Positions 47,190 through 57,639 of a DNA stretch of 64,000 bases are shown one piece after another. This stretch comes from Epiperipatus broadwayi (Eukaryota; Onychophora; Udeonychophora; Euonychophora; Peripatidae), in NCBI GenBank assembly GCA_028023455.1, contig JAQFVV010012423.1:2747273-2811272 (forward strand), given 5' to 3'. A model generated the notes under the pieces. It was not told the origin of the DNA. It saw nothing but the letters and a program-made list of their open reading frames with translations, and did not search any database. The stretch's first letter is position 1; each line of letters opens with the position of its first letter. Position numbers and translations under genes: made by a program.

Positions 47190-47312
47190 TTATGATCTGG
47201 ACCAAATAATGAATGCTGGTTCAGCATGAAATGCGCATCTTGGGAATCATACAACTTTTTCACATCATTGGTCATATGTTTATGACTATACCCCTCCACA
47301 AGATGTTAAAAG
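47190..47312 (+). repeat. local repeat family, copy 4
   Basis: It has gctggttcagcatgaaatgc, gcatcttggg, tttttcacat and ttggtcatatgttt, in the same order as the other copies. Confidence 0.7.
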
Positions 47313-47459
47313 CATATAAAACAACCCCAATTATATTACAGAAATATTATTCATTAGTGACATTCTTCTAGAATAGTTTTGTGCTTGCTTTCTCTGTTTT
47401 AACTATCATGCTTTTCTCCAAGCATCTATAAATTTTGTTATTTTATCTCATTAAAAAGG

Positions 47460-47760
47460 TAATAATATATAAATAGATACTCATAGAGAATAAATAGATA
47501 AACAGTGGATAAAGAATTAAGTAGAAAGGTGGAAATATTGATAGATAAATAGATGGGAAAAGTAGAAAAACAAATTAATGGATAGGCAGTCAGAGAAAGA
47601 GAGAGATGTATGTATGATAGGTAGATTGATGAATGGCTGTATGAATGTCTGCATGGATGAATAATTAGTGGCTAAACAAATGGATGAGTGATGAGGAGAC
47701 AGGTATATAGAAAGATAGATAAATAGACTGATAAATAAAGAAATAGACTAATCATTAGTT
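47460..47760 (+). repeat. degenerate GATA/GATG-type simple repeat
   Basis: Many gataga, gataaata and gatgga units scattered through about 300 purine-rich bases. It is an old, decayed tetranucleotide array. Confidence 0.6.
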
Positions 47761-47784
47761 GTAGAGAAATAGACTAGTCATTAA

Positions 47785-48007
47785 TTGTATTTTATATTGG
47801 ACTATTTCCATCATTTAAATATTCCAAATACATTCAACTATTAGTAATAGAACATCAAACAGGTTAGTATATGCAATACTAACTTGTTTGATGTGCTATT
47901 ACTAACAGTTGAATGTATTTGGAATATTTGAATAAAGTTAATTTTTTCTTAAGACATTCAATACGCATATTAGATGATGGAAATAATCCAATATAAAAAT
48001 ACAACTA
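47785..48007. repeat. imperfect inverted repeat with arm insertion
   Basis: Left arm 47785-47868 (tattttatattggactatttc, attccaaatacattcaac, tagaacatcaaac) is reverse complemented at 47882-48007. The right arm holds about 42 extra bases near 47929-47971. The loop is short, about 12-15 bases. tagactagt.attag stands at both outer edges. Confidence 0.85.
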
Positions 48008-48469
48008 GAACATAATCATCATAAATCTTCAGGAATAGACTAGTTATTAGTTTTTATTAATTCATTATCAAAAATAAAAACAAGAAACACTAATTTTCTT
48101 GTTCCTTATCATTATCTATGACTTTTCTAATTTTTTTATTTTATATGAAGTGCGCCCACAACCGTATGTACATATATAAAGAGACTTTGTATATGCATTG
48201 AACAATGAGCATACCATACAAAATAGTTATATTTAAGAAATGGTTTATTTATATTAACTTATGTCTATAAAATCGATGATGATCACAGTCAATCATGATC
48301 ACATTATTACTTTATCATTTATGTTGAAAATATAAATAACCCTAATTGCATTTGTATTTTATAACCTTAAAATTACAATTAAATATTTTAATTTCATTTG
48401 ATTTTTTGATTAATTAAAATATTTTTATTATTATTGTAATAGTCAGGAAAATATATCAAAGAATAATGA

Positions 48470-50358
48470 CAATTTCTAATTTCTACTGAGACTAGAGAAT
48501 TTATGAATAAAAGAAGGAATCTGAGGATATACAACAATGATGCATTAAAAATATTGAATATCTCAAATTTTGTAAAATGGTGTGGAAGAGTTGAAAATGA
48601 TATAAGAAAGTATAATTGTGAACTAGCACAGAAAGCTGTAGAAGAGAATAAAAGTCCAAATAATGTAAAACAACATTTTGGTAATAAATTTATATCTGCA
48701 ATAAGAAAAAAAGATGGTATTATTACTAAAAAGAGAGATGACATCATGAAATGTGTAAAAGACTTCTATCAAGAATTATATAGTAATAAAGAACAATTGC
48801 TTCCTATACCTATTATATCTTCTGAATTGCCCAGAATTTTCAATGAGGAAGTTAGACATGCAATTAAATTTATGAAGAAAAGGAAGGCTCCAGGTAATGA
48901 TGGAATTATAATTGATATATTAAAAAAAGCAAGTGAAGAAATAAATTATTTTTTAGCAAAGTTTTATACCAAATGTCTAAATGATGAAGGTGTACCAGAT
49001 GATTGGAAGAATACAGTATTAATATTAATATTTAAAAAAGGTGATAAAAAGATATTAGAAAATACAGACCAATCAGTCTTTTATCAGTTTTACACAAACT
49101 TTTTACTAAGATAATTACAACTCATCTACAGAAAACACTGGATTTCCACCAACCAAAAAAACAAGCTGGATTTAAAGGTGGTTTTAGTACAGTAGATCAT
49201 ATCCAGGTATTGAGAGAAGTTATAGAAAGGACAAATGAATATGAGTTGCCATTATGCTTAGGATTTGTAGATTATGAAAAAGCAGTTGATTCTATAAACA
49301 TTTCTTCAGTGATTAAAGCATTGGATCATCAAGGCATATATCTAGAATATTGTCATATTTTAAAGAATATTTATAAAAATGCAACAGTAACAATTAGATT
49401 ACATAATGATATAAAAAAATCAATATTGAAAAGGGTGTAAGACAGGGTGACTCCATATCTCCAAAACTTTTTACAGCAATGCTGCAAAAAAGTATTTTGT
49501 GGATTAGAATGGGAAGTTAAAGGAGTGAAAGTAAATAGAGATTATTTAAGTCATTTAGATTTTGCAGATGATGTAGTTGTTTTTGCAAATAATGCTTTAG
49601 ACTTACAGGAAATGTTGCAGGAGTTATCAAATGAAAGTAGGATTAAAGATAAATGTTAAAAAGACTATAGTGATGTTTATTAGATTTTCTCAAAATATAA
49701 AAATAAAGATTGATTATGATGAGTTAGAAGGAGTTAACAATTAAAAATACCTTGGTCAGATTATTACTACAGATGGAAACATAATTGATGAAATTAGTCA
49801 TAGAATTAAACTTGGTTGGAATACTTTTGGTAGAAATAACTTAATAGTAAAAGGAAATATGACTATGTTTTTGAAAAGGAAGGTTTTTAATAAATGTGTT
49901 TTGTCAGTTCTTATTTATGGATCTGAGACTTGGATACTTAATAGAAGAGTAATACAGAGAATTCAGACCACTCAAAAAAGTATGGAAAGATGCATGTTGG
50001 GAGTAACAAGAAGAGATCGAAAATGCGATATAAGGGTAAGAAAACAAACAGGTGTTACTGACTTCATTGAAAAAATTAAAAGATTGAAGTGGAAGTGGGC
50101 TGGACATATTTCTAGAAAAGATAATAATAGATGGACAATTGAAATTTTAAACTGGATTCCAAGAGATTGTAAAAGATCCAGAAAGAGACCACATGAGAGA
50201 TGGATGGATGAAATAACAAAGTGTGCAGGGGTGATATGGAGAAGAGAAGCTAAAGATAGAAAAGGATGGATTGAACTGATAGGAAAAGATGGACTGAACT
50301 TGGAGAGACCTTCATCCTGCAGTGGGTTGATAATGTTTGATGATGATGATGATGAACG
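48470..50358 (+). mobile_element. RTE-type LINE, 5' truncated
   Basis: Reverse transcriptase and the C-terminal region of a non-LTR retrotransposon run for 1.9 kb without the upstream apurinic-type endonuclease. It ends in a (TGA)n tail (about 50338-50357: tgatgatgatgatgatgaac), the simple-repeat tail characteristic of RTE elements. Truncation at the 5' end is the usual product of target-primed reverse transcription. Frameshifts show it is dead. Target-site duplications could not be recognised. Confidence 0.85.
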
Positions 50359-50377
50359 ACAATTTAAAAAAATTTGA
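48470..50377 (+). pseudogene. RTE-clade reverse transcriptase, frameshifted
   Basis: Coding begins open at 48470 (TETREFMNKRRN). It shows RKAPGNDGI and DDWKNTVLILIFKKGDKK (48880-49050), the fingers and motif 1-2 region. A lost base at about 49063 moves NxRPIS to another frame. Motif A is GFVDYEKAVDSI (49262-49297) with its catalytic Asp. RQGDSISPKLF (about 49438-49470) lies in yet another frame. The active site FADDVV is at 49561-49578. After shifts near 49490 and 49640 and one TAA near 49742, the C-terminal part is open from 49859: YGSETW, RIQTTQKSMERCMLGV, KRLKWKWAGHISR, PHERWMDEI. The final Asp run is the translated TGA tail. Both catalytic Asp sites survive although the frame does not. 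Confidence 0.85.
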
Positions 50378-50384
50378 AGACATC

Positions 50385-51741
50385 AATAAGATTGACCCCA
50401 TTGAAATATAGTGCAGATTAACTTTGTTATATTTGTAAACGCGACTACAAGGGTAAAATATATCTTCGGTATAAATCCGAGTTGTTTTTATTAATATTTA
50501 TTTATGATACACACACACATATATACATATATGTAACACTTGGAGATTATATCTCAGGAGACTGATTTATTAATTAATGAAATACTTTTAAGCCAAAACA
50601 TAAACTATTGTATGAGAAATAGTCTCGAAGTTTAAACATATTATTAAAATACTGGACTACATATATATATATATCATTAAAAGCAGTCAATACTTAGACA
50701 TCCCAGTATCAATAACAACCAACAATTTCAACTTGTTGTCAAGGCAACCTCTCTTCATCAATATATATATATATCGAATACATTAATAGTGTGTATCGTT
50801 TTATGATAAAAAAATATTTGACGTTTGTTTGAGTGTTTAGGACAAGTTATGTTAATAGAATGGCCAATAATGGCAAAGTATCACAATAAAATGTAATACT
50901 AACTTGATTGCATTTAACCTATTACCTTTACCTAATTGCTGCACCTGCTTTTAGAAAAATACATACAACCGTTCCTGTTAAATTACAGAAGGGGAAAAAA
51001 AATCTTTATTTGGCTGTTGTTGTTTAGTTATGAATTTATTTCGGTTTTGCATTATACGTATATTTTAAATATATTCGCGCTGATAATTAAGAAGTAAATA
51101 ATAAAAATGAATGAAAAATCCCACGTATAATTGGAGAAAAATGTTAAATAAATGATGTTATCAGGCAACTACCTAGTTACAAACTGGACCATAAGTTAAC
51201 AACGTATTATCTGAATATTTTGTTTAAGACAAATGACGTTTGCCTTAACGAATAAAAAAATTGGGCAGTAAGTTATTATTAATATATACAGTTCAGTGGC
51301 TAAGGGTTTGGCGCTAACACAATTTGCTAGACACTTTTCTTTAACTACACACGGAATTTTCCATTTATTTCTATTATTTACATATATAAATATTAACATA
51401 AATAGAATTATAAATAATTTTTTTTTTCAGATTGTATTATGTAAAATACAGACAATATCTTGGTTTTTTAATATTGTCATAATTATATTTTTCAAGGTAG
51501 TATATAGTTGCAAACCTGGAAAAACGTGAAAATTTATTATTACCAACCCATATATATATATATATGAGTAAACAATTAGAAAGAAACATAAAAAAATTGA
51601 GCTCAAATCAATTTCCATTTAAATATAAATTGGCTAGTAACATAATTTAGCAAAAAGAGGGAATAATTTTAACAATTACAATTTTTGATTAGATCTCAAC
51701 AAGTAAAGTGTATAGAAATGCACAGGAATTATAGAAATCAT
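50385..51741. other. AT-rich non-coding stretch
   Basis: Contains a short (CA)n-(TA)n at 50508-50530 and small (AT)n tracts near 50662, 50762 and 51550. No supported gene. Confidence 0.5.
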
Positions 51742-52321
51742 TGTTGGGTTTATACATGATTATAATCAATGCAGACTTGTAAAAATATTATTAAATATTT
51801 ATTAATTAAAACAAATATTATATACATATTTACAATATATACAACAGTTTTACATTTAGCTGACATTATTGTAGCATCTAATTGTTATGTAATTATTAAT
51901 GGTAAACTTCATCTTCTAAATTTACTTATTTTTTTCAGCTGTGCTATGGCAGTTGCATCATGAATAGACATGGTAATACTTCTGGCTGTTCGATGATAGC
52001 TTGCCTCATGACTGATTTAGATTTTGACAGAATTCCATTCCAAAGTAAACTTGACTCACTGCATTAACCATAAAGTGGACAATAAGCATACTGCTGTTCA
52101 AGTGTGATAATAAATTGTTGTCATCTGATTTTACTTTCAGCTGGACTGACTATTTATGACCAAATCTCTTTCCATAATGAAAACATTCTGTTTCACTGAA
52201 CATCTTCACACATTAACCTATATTATCTATTTATATATCTATATGTCTGTGGTGATGAATGGTCAACCCAATCAAGATGAAATGGAATCTGGATTACTCC
52301 ATTAGTTGAAGATAAGTTTCC
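51742..52321 (-). repeat. 3' LTR of element C
   Basis: Shares blocks with 54232-54825: acatatttacaata.atacaa, acttctggctgttc.atgac, ctgactatttatg.cca and attactccattagtt. Its outer end lacks a clean CA. Confidence 0.7.
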
Positions 52322-52739
52322 CCTAACTAAAATTAGCCCTCAAAAAGGTAGTCATTTGGAGGCTTTGGTGAGTATGTTTGTTTCTTTCTCACTTCATCAG
52401 TTTTGTTGACTTTATCAGCATGTCTCCTAATTTCATTAATAAATCTGGTAACTTTGAACTTTGTAGATTATCACTAATGGTTAAGGACACTTCACTGTTG
52501 GCTGGTGACTCTTAACTGTTGACTGGTGATGAATAGTTCAACCTTAACTGATTTTTGGCTTGTGGAATTGCTGTCCATCAGATGTTTGAACAACCACCAT
52601 TTGCAATCTTTTTAATTTTATTACAATTGTTAGAACCCATGCAGTGATTTCATTCAACAGATTGCATAGAACTTGAATGCCAATATACACTTTAGTATTT
52701 TTGATTTAATAAAGTGCCCTTTGTTCAAATTTGATTTAT

Positions 52740-53700
52740 TATTAATCATATCTTGGTAGAGGCTTTTTGATTTTATGTGTGAGCCAGTTCACTTTAACAC
52801 AAACTAGTCATAATCTAATAAATTGCTATGCTTACCAGCAGATGCAACAAGAAGTTAATAAATTGTTTTACTAGGCATAGTAACTTTAACTCTTGTTTAA
52901 CCTAAGAGTGATATTTAATTACTATGGTAACCATTAATCACTCTCTTATTAAAAACAAGTGATGATTATTTTTTATATCAATGATAGCCCACATATTCTT
53001 TGACACCATGGGCACTGCAGACCCAGTATCATTAATAATAATTTTGTATTTGAAAACAACCAATGTCTCTCACATTGTTTATACAGGCATTGATGATTTT
53101 GATTTTATATTGTCATACTGGAATTTTTGAATGGACCCTACTTTTTTACTGAGCTTCTTATTTTTTCTTTTAAAAACCAACAGCTTTTATGCGACTGACA
53201 TGCTTACAATATATAGACACTGAATCCCAGTGTGGACATTTGGTGTGTGTGTGTTTTGCTTTGTCTCATCTATAGATAATGTTTTCATTTGTTTTTTGCT
53301 GATTTACTTAGGAAGTATTTTATTGTCAATTGGGTATCCTTTTGATTCATCTTTCTGAATGACAGAACTGACACTGTAGTCCATTTTCTTCACTGGAGTA
53401 TCTGATTTACTATTTATTCAGTTAGAGTCCCCTGAGAGACATCCGGATCAAATATGATATCAAGGTCTATCAACGCTTTAACTCTAAGGCTGTGGTCTTT
53501 CACTCCACAAATGAAACAGTCACTCAAAGCTTCACTGAAGTAGCATATAAAGTCTCAGTTCAGAGCTAGCTTTCTAATTTTAGCAGCAAAATGTTTTGCT
53601 TTTTTGCCCACCCCCTTTGCGTTACAGAAAATTGAAATGTTTCTCTGCATTAACATTAAAAGTTTTAGGCAGAAAAAAAATGGGAGTAGAGATATCATTT
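52740..53700 (-). pseudogene. Gypsy gag-protease remnant of element C
   Basis: From the high-coordinate end, the minus strand reads KHFAAKIRKLALN, a TGA, DFICYFSEALSDCFICGV and KALIDLDIIFDPDVSQG (53420-53600). This is the order of the C-terminal Gag of Mag-type Gypsy elements (xLRKLAxxCDF, EALRDRFVCG, LTFxxAV). Further on is a decayed Cys/His segment (53180-53220), then NDTGSAVPMVSKNMW at 52998-53036. Its DTGSA (53016-53030) is the aspartic protease active site. A LLVASAGKHSNLLDYD stretch follows where the pre-RT domain would be. Multiple stops and shifts are present. In an intact element this region would give capsid and protease. Confidence 0.65.
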
Positions 53701-53927
53701 TATTAAAATTAAACTCAGTTTGAAGTATTAGATTACATGTAATCATAACATCTCATACTCTGAGATCCACATATCAACGCAAATGTGATTAATTTTAAGC
53801 CAGGCTTCTTAATTTAATTAGTCTTCATATAGAAAAGCACTTAATTTATGTATGATGACCAATTTTTAAGATAGAGTGGATCAAACTCTTCCAATGAGCG
53901 ATTTGTAACCATTTCAATTTTTTTACG

Positions 53928-53930
<3 letters not shown>

Positions 53931-53959
<29 letters not shown>
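53931..53959. repeat. (GA)n microsatellite
   Basis: About 14 AG units inside element C, between the gag relic and the right LTR. Confidence 0.95.
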
Positions 53960-53962
<3 letters not shown>

Positions 53963-54209
53963 TGGATTTTTTTATCTCTTCTTTATACTTGTAGTTAATT
54001 TATTTTTTAATTTTTATTGCCACATAATAATGTTAGCTGTCAATTTTAATAACACAGATCAAATAACTTATGGTGAGAAGATATTGTCTTTGTAATTAAT
54101 GAGAAATTATTCAGGATTCATTCTTTAATCTTTTTATTGACCCACTAATAATGTTTAACTATAAACTTTAATACTTAATAACAACAAATTAAATAATAAT
54201 GAGGTAAGA

Positions 54210-54228
54210 CTTTTTCATGACTGCACCA
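54210..54228 (-). promoter_or_regulatory. primer-binding site of element C
   Basis: The minus strand reads TGGTGCAGTCATGAAAAAG, three bases inside the 5' LTR end. The TGG start is as expected for tRNA priming. Confidence 0.55.
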
Positions 54229-54231
54229 AAT

Positions 54232-54825
54232 TGTTGAGCTTATGTATGATTAAAATAAACATAGACTCATAAAAATATGGTTAAATATTTACTGATTAAA
54301 ATAAATATCCTAATACATATTTACAATACATACAATTGTTATGCCTCAAATGTGAAACTGTTGGTGAGATATAGCATCTAGTTGCATGCAACTATTTATT
54401 ATATTGACCTCAGTTATTCCTACTACTCCAGAAGCAACATGACACCTTCCTTGTGAATATGTACAATGAAACTTCTGGCTGTTCAATGACAATTTTCCTC
54501 ATGTATGATTTACGTTATAGCAACTTCCAGTTCTAATGTGAATTTGTCTCACTACTTTGACTATATAGTGGATAACATGTATACTGCCATTCAAGACTGA
54601 CAGTAAATAGATGTTTTGACTTTACCTTTATTTGGACTGTCTATTTATGGCCAGATTCCTTTCTATAATGAAAACATTTGCTCACTGGGCATCATTACCC
54701 ATTGGCCTATATCTGCTATTGCATATGTTATCTATTTAATATCTATTAGACTGAGATAATGAATGCTCAATCCAATCATGATAAGATGGAATTTGGACTA
54801 ATCCATTAGTTAAATGTAAGTTGCA
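54232..54825 (-). repeat. 5' LTR of element C
   Basis: 594 bases with TG...CA ends; the diverged partner of 51742-52321. Confidence 0.7.
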
Positions 54826-57060
54826 ATATAACAAATCTATTTTGAATAAATATTAGTAATCAATCATGGGACTTTAATTTAAAAATTGAAACACATTACC
54901 AATCATTTCATTTAAGTAATAGTATTAATTATAATTATAATAACCAATCACATTCTCAACTAATCATCATAAATATTATATATTTTTATTATATGCTTCT
55001 TATTTAACTAGAATAAAGCTCAAAATGAGTATTCCCAATATGGAGAATGTTTCCAACATACACTACTGTATTTGAGTACAACATTGTAATCAATGCTATT
55101 GAGTATGGTTAGTTGATAATAAGGCAACTTGAATCTGGTTATATTCTGCAAACAATACTGCAGTACAGTTAGAAATACTCTAATTATTTTGCAGTGTTCA
55201 TTGATCAAACATCATCATTAATTAACTGTGGTGCATAATCAATCATCAATGTAATTTGGTTACATTCTAATAGTAAATGTTATTATCTAAACTAGAATTG
55301 AGTTTCAGATATTACTAATCTCATTTTCAGTTAAACTAATGGCTATATCAAACGTGTATTTCCGTAAGGAATATTTTATTAGTTACATTAATAAAAACTT
55401 ATATCTTATAAGACTACATTCATCTCTCTATTTGAAAGCTTTGCCTTACAGAGAGATATTATTAATTTGTAATGACTATTCATTATATACATTAGCGACT
55501 ATGTATAATGCAAAATTTTCATTACTATTCTATTTTCCTTCTTTTTTTTTTATTAACAAATTTATAAAAAAAAAAAATGCTAATATAAAACATAAACTTA
55601 ATATATCATTCTAATATATATATATATATTTCTTAAAGTTATTATCAAAAATAAAATATATTGTAATAAAGTTATTGTTTGTATTATTGTGATTTATATA
55701 AGTACATTAAGTTAAAAATCCATACAAGTTCCTTTAAACTATCAAGTTATAAAAATTTCAGAGTCCGGTTTTTTTTTTTTGGGGGGGGGGGGGATTCCTT
55801 TGTAAAAAGCATTAAGCACTATATATATATATTATTCATTTAAAATTTCATTGTTAATATATGTTTTCTAAAAATTTAATAAATTCTGCTTAGTAAATTT
55901 AGAAAATCACAATGTCAAATTTATATGCAACTATTTTAAATACGCTTTTTTAGCAACAATAAATTTATATATAACTATTTTACATATGCTTTTGAGCTAT
56001 ATTAATTTTCTAATGATGGAAAAAATTTGTAAATGTCATGGATGTTGATTGATTACTTTTTCCTCAATATTAAATGTATTGAAATTAAAATGAATATAAA
56101 TCTTTTAAAATATTTATTTTGGAGTAAGATAAAAGCCTTATTTCAACATAGTTCTTATGTAGTATACTTATCATTACTTGTCAAAGCATTTACATGATAT
56201 ATGTGCATACACACAGTTTTACTATATATATATTTGGTAAAATAAAAAAAATTATGAGTAAAATGTTTAAAAGTTATTCTTGGAGTATTGTTGGTAAAAT
56301 TAGACAAGAAACCATTCACATCAAAAATATCCTGTAGATAGAGGATACTGAAAAGGATTTCCATTTCTATTATGGTAAACAATCTTGGATGCTATGCAGA
56401 CCCATAATAGTTTTAAAAACCATTTTTCTAATGATCTTTCTTTCCATGAATGATTTATTGACTATTCATACAAATAATAAATCTTCCAAAACCATTTGCA
56501 TAGATATAATAACTAAAAAGCAAAAATAAATAAGTAAATAAAAATAAACAATAGAAAAAGAAATGAAAAAAAAAAAACAATAACCAGGCTTGAATTTTCA
56601 ATTTCGTATTGACTTTTAGAATTTCAAAATTACTAAACGATTATTATTTTAAAAAGATGAAATATAGTAAGTAGGCAAAAGAAAAAATTGAAAAAAAAAA
56701 TAGTATATAAAAAATATTATTGCAGAAAAAGAATTTCTTTCCAGTTTATTATATATCACAAAAGTGAATTTTTGTTTAAATTTTGTAGTTTTCTTTTCAA
56801 GAACTAAAAGAATACTATCTAATAACTTGCATATACTTTTTTTAAAACCATTTTATGGATTATATTAGTTATAAATAATACTGTAATAGAAGTTAATAAT
56901 TTGATGAATAATTATAAATGTATATCCTTAGATCAGATTATAGACAATACATCAAATACAAAATAATAGAATATTACATGCACAAAGTGTACTGGTGAAT
57001 AGATTCTTAGTGACAGTTTTTTTTTTAGTTTCCTGCAGCAATATCTCTGAATTAATATAT
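54826..57060. other. AT-rich non-coding stretch
   Basis: No supported gene. Contains the poly-T/poly-G run listed separately and short (AT)n tracts at 55614-55630 and 55820-55832. Confidence 0.5.
55769..55793. repeat. poly-T then poly-G run (T12 G13)
   Basis: An abrupt switch from about 12 T to 13 G, the only long G run in the window. It may adopt unusual structure or be a sequencing/assembly weak point. Confidence 0.9.
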
Positions 57061-57069
57061 ACATATATG

Positions 57070-57345
57070 CAAAATAAATAAAATGTCCGTTAATTAAAAA
57101 CAAAATTGTAATTATAATTGAAATAATAAATTTAACGGTTTACAAACTATTACAAACAATCCTTAAATCAGCAGAAGTACTTTCGGTTAATTTCTTAAAC
57201 CTGCCTCAACTGCCATTAAATTAAAACAACAACAACAACAAAAAAACCTTAAGGCAGGTTTAAGAAATTAACCGAAAGTACTTCTGCAGATTTAAAGATT
57301 GTTTGTAATAGTTTGTAAACTGTTAAATTTAAATTTATTATTTCA

Positions 57346-57352
<7 letters not shown>
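57070..57352. repeat. inverted repeat with (AAC)n centre, relative of 14685-14805
   Basis: Left arm about 57111-57206 and right arm about 57251-57352 are reverse complements with few changes. They share agaagtactttcggttaatt, the motif tttaacagtttacaaac and attataattgaaataataaa. The centre holds (AAC)n. The upstream part aaatgtccgttaattaaaaac and the core match the copy at 14.7 kb. There is no ORF; it is MITE- or foldback-like. Confidence 0.85.

Positions 57353-57401
<49 letters not shown>
57353..57401. repeat. (AT)n microsatellite
   Basis: About 24 AT units directly attached to the right arm of the inverted repeat. Confidence 0.95.
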
Positions 57402-57403
<2 letters not shown>

Positions 57404-57529
57404 CAGTAACATTATTCATCATAAATGATAATGAACATATCAATGATAATTTTTATATAGTAGATATAATAAACCAATTAAAAAAAACAAATGAGTTATT
57501 TATTCTATTTAACTACATACATACATTAT

Positions 57530-57635
57530 ACAGGTTTAATATCTGCATTTATATCTGTAATATATGCGAGATTTGAACTGAGAATTTCACATGACTCACA
57601 ACTCTCAGTGCCATCTTATATTGCTGATCCACCTT
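57530..57635 (-). repeat. possible tRNA-derived SINE fragment
   Basis: The minus strand has AGTTCAAATCTCGC, a fair RNA polymerase III B box. About 45 bases upstream TAAGATGGCACTGAG could be a degraded A box. No full tRNA fold or A-rich tail is seen. Weak evidence. Confidence 0.3.
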
Positions 57636-57639
57636 CATA

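Larger units (their letters stand above)
51742..54825 (-). mobile_element. LTR element C: old Gypsy (Mag-like) relic
   Basis: Diverged direct repeats (51742-52321 and 54232-54825, about 70-75% alike by eye) flank 1.9 kb holding minus-strand Gag and protease remnants. A TGG-start primer site lies just inside the right repeat on the minus strand. On that strand the right LTR begins TGCAACTTACA and ends CAACA. No reverse transcriptase or integrase motif was found inside, although the interval between the protease relic and the 3' LTR is about 0.7 kb and too short for a full pol. The internal deletion and many stops make this the oldest LTR element here. Confidence 0.75.

Noticed and set aside
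48394-48747. 117-codon minus-strand frame
   Set aside because: Antisense to the RTE reverse transcriptase; no motif of its own.
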